From assembly GCF_934747485.1 (NCBI RefSeq), contig NZ_CAKVGN010000038.1:1-29860 (forward strand): a DNA stretch of 29,860 nt. The letters are read 5' to 3'. This document shows, piece by piece, positions 7,518-14,730 of this stretch. Origin of the DNA: an uncultured Brachyspira sp. Lineage in GTDB: Bacteria; Spirochaetota; Brachyspiria; Brachyspirales; Brachyspiraceae. The translations under genes were made by a program, and so were the position numbers. Below the pieces are notes generated by a model that saw only the letters and a list, made by a program, of their open reading frames with translations, did not search any database and was not told the origin of the DNA. How positions within the stretch are numbered: the stretch's first letter is position 1; the number at the start of each line of letters is the position of its first letter.

Positions 7518-8903
7518 TCAAGCCTCAAAGCCTTTATTTTTAACAAGCTCTCTAAACCAATAACCTGACTTTTTTATTGTTTTCTTTCCTGTTTCTAAAT
7601 CACAGCGAATAAATCCATATCTATTTTTATAAGAATTAAGCCAAGACCAACAGTCTATAGGTGTCCACATTAAATAACCAAGACAATTAGAACCCTCTTC
7701 TATTGCTTTGTGAAGCCATTTTAAATGTTCTGTTACAAACTCTATTCTATAATCATCTTCTACTACGCCGCCTTTTATAAATCTTTCTTCATTTTCAACA
7801 CCCATTCCGTTTTCTGTGATAAGCCATCTCATATTAGAATAATTTTCCTGTATGTTTTTAGCTATATCATAAATTCCCTTATAATATATTTCCCAGCCTC
7901 TGTATGGATTCATAAGTCTGTTAGGCATTTCATAAGGTTCAAAGAAATTTTCTGGCATTAAAGTGTCTGACTCAAATTTAGTCTCTCTTGCCTTCACTCT
8001 CCTAGGCTGATAATAATTTATTCCAAGCAAAGTTATAGTATTTTCTCTTAATAATTCTTTGTCGCTTTCTTCACATACAGGAGTAAGGTTATTTTCTTTT
8101 ACAAATTCTACTAAATCTTTTGGAAACTCTCCTTTTGTAGCAGGGTCTAAGAAACTTCTATTAAACAGTAAATCGCATATATGTGAAGCTTTTAAATCTT
8201 CTTTATTGTTTTCATCTCTTGGGTAAGAAGGAGTGAGGTTTAATATAATTCCTATATCTCCATCTTTTTTAGATTCCTTAAATGCTTTTACAGCCTTTGC
8301 ACTTGCCAAGTTCATATTATAAGCTACTTGCACAGCTCTTTTAAATGATACAACTTCAGGATAATGAAACTTATATAAATATCCTCCCTCAGCAACAACT
8401 ATAGGCTCATTAAATGTAAACCATTTTTTTACTTTATCACCGTATAGTTCAAACATCTTTGAAGCATATTTAGCATATAGTTCTACAACTTCTCTGTTTT
8501 CAAATCCTCCAATCTCTTGAAGTTTTAAAGGCATATCAAAATGATACAAACATATTATAGGTTCTATATCATTTTTTATAAGTTCATCTATAACGTTATT
8601 ATAAAACTCAACTGCTTTTTCATCTAATTCTAAAGTTTTGAAATCTTTTACTATTCTGCTCCATTGTATTGAAGTTCTAAAGACATTGTGGCCTGTTTCT
8701 TTAATTAATTTTATATCTTCTTTATAATCTCTAAAGAAATTAGACGTATATACTGGTCCTACTTTATTATGGAATTTATCTGGTGCTATTTCAAACCAAT
8801 AATCCCATATACTTTTATTAGCTTTATTATAAAAACCTTCACTTTGAGGTCCTGATGTAGAGCTTCCAAATAAAAAATTATCTTTAAATTTATATTGTTG
8901 CAT
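7518..8903 (-). CDS. GH1 6-phospho-beta-glycosidase
   Basis: 461-residue retaining glycosidase of family GH1. The acid/base is E166 in TFNEP and the nucleophile E364 in ITENG; the N-terminal FLFGSSTSGPQSEG is typical. The phosphate-binding segment is CWSWLNSYKNRYGF (418-431). Compared from memory with LacG (Ser428, Trp429, Lys435, Tyr437), Ser420, Trp421 and Tyr429 are kept, but the Lys position is Asn427 with Lys426 beside it. The SW pattern is LacG-like, so 6-phospho-beta-galactosides are as likely as glucosides. The ribosome site is weak (AAGG). It lies between the EIIC and GH4 genes. Confidence 0.9.
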   Translation of the reverse strand: MQQYKFKDNFLFGSSTSGPQSEGFYNKANKSIWDYWFEIAPDKFHNKVGPVYTSNFFRDYKEDIKLIKETGHNVFRTSIQWSRIVKDFKTLELDEKAVEFYNNVIDELIKNDIEPIICLYHFDMPLKLQEIGGFENREVVELYAKYASKMFELYGDKVKKWFTFNEPIVVAEGGYLYKFHYPEVVSFKRAVQVAYNMNLASAKAVKAFKESKKDGDIGIILNLTPSYPRDENNKEDLKASHICDLLFNRSFLDPATKGEFPKDLVEFVKENNLTPVCEESDKELLRENTITLLGINYYQPRRVKARETKFESDTLMPENFFEPYEMPNRLMNPYRGWEIYYKGIYDIAKNIQENYSNMRWLITENGMGVENEERFIKGGVVEDDYRIEFVTEHLKWLHKAIEEGSNCLGYLMWTPIDCWSWLNSYKNRYGFIRCDLETGKKTIKKSGYWFRELVKNKGFEA

Positions 8904-8923
8904 ATTAAAAAAGCCTTATTAAT

Positions 8924-10258
8924 TTATTTATTACTTCCTTCTTCTTTCTCTAAAGATATTTCATAAGCCTTTAGAAAAGGTTTATACATTAAAAAAGAAG
9001 TAAATATAAAAACAAAACTTAATATCATAGCTCCAAAGTTTAAATTAGTAGCAAGCAATGCACCTAAAGGGGCAGGTGTTGTCCAAGGAACTAAAGTAAC
9101 AACATGACCTACAATATTTAATTTTGTTAATATATATGCTATTGTTATATTTATGATAGGTATAAATATAAAAGGTATCATTAATAATGGATTCATAACC
9201 ACAGGAGCACCAAACATTATAGGCTCATTAATATTAAACACAGCAGGCACTATTGACAATTTACCAATAGATTTTATATGTTCATTTTTGCTTCTCACCA
9301 TTGCTATTGCCAAACCTAAAGTAGTACCAACACCGCCCATAAACACATAAGAATCAAAGAAACCGCCGGCAAATATTTTTGTTACAGGCTCTCCAGCTTG
9401 TAATGCAGCTTGGTTTATTGCTAAGTTTGATAAAGTAATTGCTTTTACTATAGCATCAACTATATTAGTGCCGTGCAAACCAGCAAACCATAATATATGT
9501 ATAATTAGTAATAATATTATAGAAGGCAAAGAGTCTGATACATGAAGAAGCGGTTCAAATATTTTCATCACTAATTCAGGTATCATCATAATTAATTTCT
9601 TTTGTATAATGATATTTAATGCTTGAAACAATACTATAACTACTGCTACAGGTATTAAAAGCTCAAAAGACTTAGCTATAGCAGGAGGAACAGATTCTGG
9701 AAGTGTGATAATTAGTTTTTTCTTAACTAAAAATCTAAATATCTCTATAGAAATTATACCAAATATAATAGCTACAAATAACCCTTTAGCGTCCATAAAT
9801 CTAACGTCCATTACAGGTATATAACTATCAGCATCAACTAAAAATGATTTTGCTACAGCTTCTGCTATAGGTACATACTCAACTTTAGCAGACACAAGTA
9901 AAAAACTAAATAGTGATAAAAATCCGCCTGTTATAGAGTTAAGCTGATAATGTCCGGATAATGAATAGCCTATTCCATAAGCTACAAACAATGACATTAT
10001 GCCCATACTAACATAGAATGGCTGTACTAAATCAGCTTTGAAAGAATTCATAAGATTAGTATACCATTCCATATATAAAAAGTTGCTTTTGTCTGTAAAA
10101 GGTAAGTTTAATATTAAAAGTATAAATGAACCTATAATTAAAAATGGCATAGCAAAAACAAAACCGTCCCTTATTGCATTTAAATATCTATTGCTTGCTA
10201 TTTTTCCAGCTATAGGCAAAATTTTACTCTCTATAAAAGTCATTAGTTTATCATTCAT
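8924..10258 (-). CDS. celB: PTS EIIC component, lactose/cellobiose family permease
   Basis: 444-residue inner-membrane permease with about ten hydrophobic segments. It forms the sugar channel and phosphorylates the sugar during entry. Family marks include the start with FIESKILPIAGKIASNRYLNAIRDGFVFAMPF, the cytoplasmic GLHGTNI loop, and NINEPIMFGAPVVMNP (about 343-358), the conserved substrate region of CelB/LacE proteins. GGAG precedes ATG 10258. The EIIB and EIIA partners are encoded at 11446 and 5817 in the same operon. The exact sugar cannot be read from the sequence. Confidence 0.93.
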   Translation of the reverse strand: MNDKLMTFIESKILPIAGKIASNRYLNAIRDGFVFAMPFLIIGSFILLILNLPFTDKSNFLYMEWYTNLMNSFKADLVQPFYVSMGIMSLFVAYGIGYSLSGHYQLNSITGGFLSLFSFLLVSAKVEYVPIAEAVAKSFLVDADSYIPVMDVRFMDAKGLFVAIIFGIISIEIFRFLVKKKLIITLPESVPPAIAKSFELLIPVAVVIVLFQALNIIIQKKLIMMIPELVMKIFEPLLHVSDSLPSIILLLIIHILWFAGLHGTNIVDAIVKAITLSNLAINQAALQAGEPVTKIFAGGFFDSYVFMGGVGTTLGLAIAMVRSKNEHIKSIGKLSIVPAVFNINEPIMFGAPVVMNPLLMIPFIFIPIINITIAYILTKLNIVGHVVTLVPWTTPAPLGALLATNLNFGAMILSFVFIFTSFLMYKPFLKAYEISLEKEEGSNK

Positions 10259-10308
10259 TATTAATCTCCAATAATTAATATATGTATATATGTATTTATT
10301 TAAGAAAA

Positions 10309-11391
10309 TTATTCTGTTATTTTAAATCTTTGAGCCATATTTATATAATCTAACAAAAATAAATATTCTTCATTAACTTTGCCGACAACATTTGTTCTGC
10401 CAGTATTTTTTATGTCTTTCAATGCTATTTGTAATTCTCCTGCATAACTTCCATATTCTGAAGAATCTATAAGTATATCTCCTCTTTTAATTTCTGGAGC
10501 AGCATTAAATATCTTAAAATTATTTCCTTTATATTTTACGCGAGGGTTTGATGACCTAATAAAGTATTCGCTTGCATCTGCTCTGTTTTGATGAAGTTCT
10601 TCAAGTACAATTTTTCTCTCTATCTGTGGAATACTATCTAATAATTTAGCCTTTAATGTTATAAGTCTTTTATCTAAGTTTTGAAGTTTTTTGAAAGTCT
10701 CTTCATTAGCATAACAATTTGCAATAAATACAGCGTCTGCACCTAAGAAAAATAATTCCATAGCCTGTATTTCTATAGGCAGATTTCTATGCTCTTCTAA
10801 AGTGCATATACCATCATCTACAGGCCAAGGTCCGAAACTTGCTTCTTTAGCGTTTACAAAAGCTGATGATTTTATTGAATGTTTTTTAAAACGGCTCATA
10901 CTTTCTAAGAATAGTTTTTTATCTAATCCGCTATATGCATGAGGGTAAAAATTGTAACAGCCTATTAAATTTTCTCTATTAGGATAATAATTCATTATAG
11001 TGTCTATATATGAAGTAGAATTACTCATATTAAGTTCTATTTTTAAATTATAATCATTATAAGTCATTAAGCTCTCTTCATTTCCGCTGAAACCTAAGTC
11101 TAATCTTATAGCCCAAGCCCCCAATTTATGAAAAAACTCTAAATTATCATAAGATATATCTAAAGATTTAAACACAGCAGGAGAAATATCTAAAGTTGTT
11201 TTTATTCCTCTCTCCTTTGCATAATTTATAATCTCAGAAAACTCTTTTATAATCTCTTCTTTAGAATGATTAACAGATAATAAACACATAAAACATCTTG
11301 TGAATCCGTATTTGGAAGCTAAATCTATATACGCTCTACTATCCTCCATTTTGGAATGGAAAGGATAAATTGAAATCCCTAATTCTCTCAT
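10309..11391 (-). CDS. mupG: MupG-like GH170 (DUF871) glycosidase
   Basis: 360-residue protein of the DUF871 family, now GH170, whose characterised member is Staphylococcus aureus MupG, a 6-phospho-N-acetylmuramidase. Visible features are MRELGISIYPFHSKMED at the start, a TIM barrel with TTLDISP (66-72), IRLDLGFSG, IELNMSNSTSY and NFYPHAYSGLD, then a small C-terminal beta domain from about 270 with RADASEYFIRSS and GDILIDSSEYGSYAGELQI. AGGG precedes the ATG. MupG itself works on MurNAc-6P-GlcNAc from the cell wall. Here the gene lies inside a lactose/cellobiose-type PTS operon, as many DUF871 genes do, so the true substrate may be another 6-phospho-disaccharide. Confidence 0.85.
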   Translation of the reverse strand: MRELGISIYPFHSKMEDSRAYIDLASKYGFTRCFMCLLSVNHSKEEIIKEFSEIINYAKERGIKTTLDISPAVFKSLDISYDNLEFFHKLGAWAIRLDLGFSGNEESLMTYNDYNLKIELNMSNSTSYIDTIMNYYPNRENLIGCYNFYPHAYSGLDKKLFLESMSRFKKHSIKSSAFVNAKEASFGPWPVDDGICTLEEHRNLPIEIQAMELFFLGADAVFIANCYANEETFKKLQNLDKRLITLKAKLLDSIPQIERKIVLEELHQNRADASEYFIRSSNPRVKYKGNNFKIFNAAPEIKRGDILIDSSEYGSYAGELQIALKDIKNTGRTNVVGKVNEEYLFLLDYINMAQRFKITE

Positions 11392-11445
11392 AAAATATAC
11401 CCTAATAAATTAAATATAATTAAGCTGTTTATTATTATATTATTA

Positions 11446-11754
11446 TTATTCAACTTTTAAGTTTAAAGCGAAATCTAATATTTTCTCGCCATTCATCATA
11501 CCATAATCTTTAAAATCTATAACATCTAATGGTTTATTTTTTGCTTTAGCTTTAGCTTGGAATTCTTTAAGTTGGAATTTAACTTGCGGTCCAAGTAAAA
11601 ATATATCATAGCTATCTAAAAGTTCATTAAATCTTGCAGTGCTCACTGCTTCTATTTCTACTTCAATATTTTTTTTAGCAGCAGATTCTTTCATTTTTTT
11701 TACAACCATGCTTGTAGACATTCCTGCTGAACATAATAATAAAATTTTAGTCAT
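11446..11754 (-). CDS. celA: PTS EIIB component, lactose/cellobiose family
   Basis: 102-residue cytoplasmic phosphocarrier. C8 in LLLCSAGMSTSMVV is the phosphorylated cysteine in the P-loop-like motif of the CelA/LacE-B family. FLLGPQVKFQ and DYGMMNGEKIL are also typical. It is the first gene of the minus-strand operon, with GAGAGG before the ATG. It faces the regulator gene at 11936 across a 181-bp control region. Confidence 0.94.
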   Translation of the reverse strand: MTKILLLCSAGMSTSMVVKKMKESAAKKNIEVEIEAVSTARFNELLDSYDIFLLGPQVKFQLKEFQAKAKAKNKPLDVIDFKDYGMMNGEKILDFALNLKVE

Positions 11755-11784
11755 ATATATTTACCTCTCTTTTTATTTTTATAT

Positions 11785-11808
11785 ATTATAAAGATAACAC
11801 TTTATCTT
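11785..11808 (-). promoter_or_regulatory. Candidate promoter and operator of the PTS operon
   Basis: On the minus strand a consensus -10 TATAAT (11785-11790) is directly preceded by a perfect inverted repeat AAGATAA-agtg-TTATCTT (11791-11808), which occupies the spacer. No good -35 lies 16-18 bp upstream (only TTATTA), which suggests activator dependence, fitting a LicR-type regulator. No binding data exist. Confidence 0.5.
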
Positions 11809-11935
11809 AATAACTCAAACAATAAAATTTCTACTTTAATCTGGTAATTTTTTGTGTGTTATTTTTTTATTTTGTATATTATTTTTTAATAATGATATAT
11901 AATAATATAGATATTATTATGAGCTTATATGAACT

Positions 11936-13807
11936 ATGAAAAGTAAATATATAAAAGAACTATTGTCCATTATCTCTAATGAGTCATATATCACAGCAGA
12001 AATGCTGGCAAAAAAATTACAAATAAGCGAAAAAACTGTAAGAATAAAAATAGCGGAACTAAATAAAGAATTAGAAAACACAGGAATTAGAGTAGTATCA
12101 AAAGCAAGATACGGTTATATTTTAGAGTGCGATAATCATAAAGATGTATCAAATATTAATCTTAATGCACATATATTTAATGATTTTGAATATAGATTAA
12201 AATATATATTTGAGCATCTTATAAATAATAACAACACTTATATAAAATCTGATAACCTTATTAATGCATTAGATATATCTAAAACAACTCTCACAAATAC
12301 ATTAAAAATTATAGAAGATAATATTAAATATTATAATTTAAAAATAGAACGTAAACCAAATTATGGTATTAAATTAGTTGGTAAAGAATTTGATATTAGA
12401 AATTGTATAATAGATTATTATTTAAAACAGCAAATATACGATAAAAAATATATAAATAAAACTATAGAAGATTTAGTAATTGATTTTATAAAAAAGAATG
12501 ATATAAAATTATCTGAAGTAAACTTAGAAAATTTTATATTATATATTTCTGTATCGATAGAGAGAATAAAGGAAAATAAAAATATAAGCGATTATAATGA
12601 TGATAATATATTAAAAGATGTAAAAAAAGAAGAATTGAAATTAGCAAAAAAGTTAGCAAATATTTTAGAAAAAGAATTAGATATAAAATTAAATGATATA
12701 GAAACAATTTTTATAGCAATTCATATAGCATCAAAGAGTTTATTAGTAAATACTGAAAATTATATTATACAAAATAAGTTGGATAATGTAGTTCAGGATA
12801 TGCTTGATTTGATATACGGAAATTTAAAAATAGATTTAAGAGATAATTTAAACTTAAGACTTTTGCTTAATCATCATATGATACCGCTTGATATAAGAAT
12901 AAGGTATAATGTTTTACAAAAAAATCCAATGCTAAGTGATATAAAGACTAATTATTCTTTAGCATATCTAATAGCATCAGAGGCTAATACCGTACTTAAA
13001 ACATATTATAATAAAGAAATATCAGATGATGAAATTGGATTTTTGGCATTATTGTTTCAGATAGCTTTAGAAGAAAATAATGAAAAAATAAAGAAGTTAA
13101 ATATATTAATAGTATGCGGAAGCGGAAAAACAACTTCAAAGCTTCTTATGCATAAATATAAAAAAGAGTTTGCTGACTATATAGAAAATATTTATACTAC
13201 AGATTTGATAATGCTCAAAGAGTTTGATTTTTCTAAGGTGGATTATATATTTTCTACAGTGCCTATAGTTTTCCAAGTGCCTGTTCCAATTGTGCATATA
13301 GGGCTGTTTTTGGAAACCAATGACATTATAAAAGTAAAAAATGTTTTAGATTTATCTGAAAATGATTTTTTAAATAATTATTATAATAAAAAATTATTTT
13401 CTACAAATATAAAAGGAAACAGCAGAGAGGAGATTATAAAAAATATATGCAAAAATATTAAAAACTATATTGATATACCAGATAATTTTTATGATTTGGT
13501 GATGAAGAGAGAAAGCTTATCAGAAACAGATTTTGGAAACTTGGTTGCAATTCCGCATCCTTTTGAAATTGTAACGGATAAGACATTTGTATTTGTAGCT
13601 GTATTAGAGAAGCCTATTATATGGTATAAAAATAATGTTCAGGTTGTGTTTTTAATTTCTGTATCGAATAAAAAAGATGATAACTTACAGAAGTTTTATC
13701 AATATACTGTTGACTTTTTGTTAAACGAAAAAAATGTTATAAAGCTGATAGAAAATAAAAGTTTTGACAATTTAATGTATTTATTAAAAAATTCTTCAGG
13801 AGAATAA
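11936..13807 (+). CDS. licR: LicR/ManR-type PTS-regulated transcriptional activator
   Basis: 623 residues with the full domain order of these activators: winged helix (1-60), second Mga-type HTH (about 85-145), PRD1 (about 175-275), PRD2 (about 283-380), EIIB-like domain with C394 in VCGSGKTTS (388-475), and a fructose-type EIIA domain with H541 in AIPHPFE (about 485-623). PTS phosphorylation of these domains sets its activity. Two of the four usual PRD histidines are replaced: PRD1 has ILYISVSIERI (Y203) and PRD2 has GFLALLFQIAL, with Leu where His is usual; H263 and H313/H314 remain. It is divergent from the PTS operon it probably controls. Confidence 0.9.
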   Translation: MKSKYIKELLSIISNESYITAEMLAKKLQISEKTVRIKIAELNKELENTGIRVVSKARYGYILECDNHKDVSNINLNAHIFNDFEYRLKYIFEHLINNNNTYIKSDNLINALDISKTTLTNTLKIIEDNIKYYNLKIERKPNYGIKLVGKEFDIRNCIIDYYLKQQIYDKKYINKTIEDLVIDFIKKNDIKLSEVNLENFILYISVSIERIKENKNISDYNDDNILKDVKKEELKLAKKLANILEKELDIKLNDIETIFIAIHIASKSLLVNTENYIIQNKLDNVVQDMLDLIYGNLKIDLRDNLNLRLLLNHHMIPLDIRIRYNVLQKNPMLSDIKTNYSLAYLIASEANTVLKTYYNKEISDDEIGFLALLFQIALEENNEKIKKLNILIVCGSGKTTSKLLMHKYKKEFADYIENIYTTDLIMLKEFDFSKVDYIFSTVPIVFQVPVPIVHIGLFLETNDIIKVKNVLDLSENDFLNNYYNKKLFSTNIKGNSREEIIKNICKNIKNYIDIPDNFYDLVMKRESLSETDFGNLVAIPHPFEIVTDKTFVFVAVLEKPIIWYKNNVQVVFLISVSNKKDDNLQKFYQYTVDFLLNEKNVIKLIENKSFDNLMYLLKNSSGE

Positions 13808-14074
13808 ATGGAAAGTTTTAAATATATTATTAACAATACTAATAACATACATGCGAGACCTTTAAGCGAGCTTGCTAAAATAGCTAAAGACAGTGAATGT
13901 GATGTTACTATAATAAAAGATAATATATCAAAAGATATAAAAAAGATAATAGGCATAATGCAATTAGGTTTAAAAGTTGGAGATGAGATAAATATTAATA
14001 TAAAAGGCGAGAATAAGTCAAAGGAAAATAAAGCTAAAGAAAACATATTAGATTTTTTTAAAACGAATTTTTAA
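13808..14074 (+). CDS. HPr-like phosphocarrier protein dedicated to the PTS cluster
   Basis: 88-residue HPr-family protein. H15 in NNIHARPLSEL is the phosphorylation site, and IIGIMQLGLKVGDEI matches the second conserved segment. The position of regulatory Ser46 is Lys (IKKIIGIM), so HPr kinase control is not expected. Its ATG directly follows the stop codon of the licR-like gene (0-bp gap), so the two are translationally coupled. A general ptsH normally sits elsewhere. This copy probably feeds the local EIIA or the regulator, by analogy with other operon-borne HPr paralogues. Confidence 0.88.
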   Translation: MESFKYIINNTNNIHARPLSELAKIAKDSECDVTIIKDNISKDIKKIIGIMQLGLKVGDEININIKGENKSKENKAKENILDFFKTNF

Positions 14075-14083
14075 TATATAGTT

Positions 14084-14112
14084 AAAAAATTATATTTTGT
14101 TATATAAATTTT
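14084..14112 (+). terminator. Weak AT-only hairpin after the HPr gene
   Basis: AAAAATTATAT pairs with ATATAAATTTT followed by ATTT. There is no GC clamp, so this is only a candidate. Confidence 0.3.
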
Positions 14113-14215
14113 ATTTAAGCTTTTAATTATTAAAAAGGCATAAATATTTTTATTTTATATGTTAGAATATATATCTAAATATATAGTAAAACCTAAATTT
14201 AAGCTAATAATTCAG

Positions 14216-14305
14216 TCTTTTTGCTTCTTTGTGCCAATACCTAAAGGTACTTCCTTCGGTCGCCCTGAAGGACTCCCTTCGGTCGCAAAAAGAAGTGGGG
14301 GCAGG
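14216..14305 (-). repeat. Dispersed hairpin repeat, copy R4 (with GC-rich insert)
   Basis: TTTTTGCTTCTTTGTGCCAA ... AAAGGTAC ... AAAAAGAAGTGGGG follows the same order as copy R3 at 26177-26242. In place of a simple loop it carries two direct copies of CCTTCGGTCG (14253-14262 and 14276-14285) around CCTGAAGGACT. The upstream 14158-14212, with TATATGTTAGAATATATA and TTTAAGCTA, also matches R3's upstream flank. It is part of the gene-free stretch 14075-14730, which otherwise contains only the MITE-like repeat and a terminator. Confidence 0.6.
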
Positions 14306-14380
14306 TGTTAGTCCACGCAATTAATAAAAAATAAAAATTTTATTGTTCTTTTTACTACAGCTAAATAATGTGTACTTCAT

Positions 14381-14621
14381 TAGACTTGTTTCAAAACTAA
14401 ATTAATAAATAGTTATACTGTTTATTTTTTTAGTATTTTAAATTTATAATTGGGGCTTTGCCCCAAACCCCAGTTCTTTTATTGGTATAAAAGAACCAAA
14501 AGAACTGCATTTTTATATACTAAAATAATTAATGATACAACATGTAAAACAGAATTTTATAACTAAAATTATGTTGAAAATTACACAACTAATTTTGTCA
14601 ATTACTTTTGAAACAAGTCTA
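14381..14621. repeat. 241-bp MITE-like element
   Basis: The ends are TAGACTTGTTTCAAAACTAA (14381-14400) and the complement of TAGACTTGTTTCAAAAGTAA (14602-14621), 19 of 20 bases matching. No credible gene lies inside; a 64-codon ORF starting at 14532 runs out of the element, has no ribosome site and has the composition of non-coding DNA. Hairpin repeat R1 (14453-14510) sits inside. A diverged partial relative is at 1237-1345. It is too short for a transposase, so it would be mobilised in trans if at all. No clear target duplication is seen. Confidence 0.7.
14453..14510 (+). repeat. Dispersed hairpin repeat, copy R1
   Basis: GGGCTTTGCCCC, then ACCCC, then AGTTCTTTT-ATTGGT-ATAAAAGAACC and AAAAGAACTGCAT. 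It is identical to R2 (23388-23445) at 56 of 58 bases. The AAAAGAAC sequence occurs twice, so the 5' arm GTTCTTTT can pair with either copy, giving two exclusive hairpins. Confidence 0.75.
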
Positions 14622-14670
14622 TTAATGACAAATCCACAACAAATAAAAAACTTAAAAATTTTTAATATAA

Positions 14671-14707
14671 AAAACAAAAAGAGGCTATTATTAAATAATA
14701 ACCTCTT
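14671..14707 (-). terminator. Rho-independent terminator of the pnp operon
   Basis: On the minus strand AAGAGGTTATTATT pairs with AATAATAGCCTCTT (one G-T pair) around a 1-3-base loop, followed by TTTTTGTTTTTT. It lies 24 bases after the pnp stop. Confidence 0.85.
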
Positions 14708-14730
14708 CTTATATTCACAATCTTAAAAGA

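Noticed and set aside
14253..14285. Two CCTTCGGTCG direct repeats as a possible CRISPR or iteron start
   Set aside because: There are only two 10-bp units with a short gap inside hairpin repeat R4, no further units, and no cas or replication gene.
14532..14726. 64-codon plus-strand ORF
   Set aside because: It overlaps the end of the MITE-like element and the pnp terminator, has no ribosome site and has the composition of non-coding AT-rich DNA.
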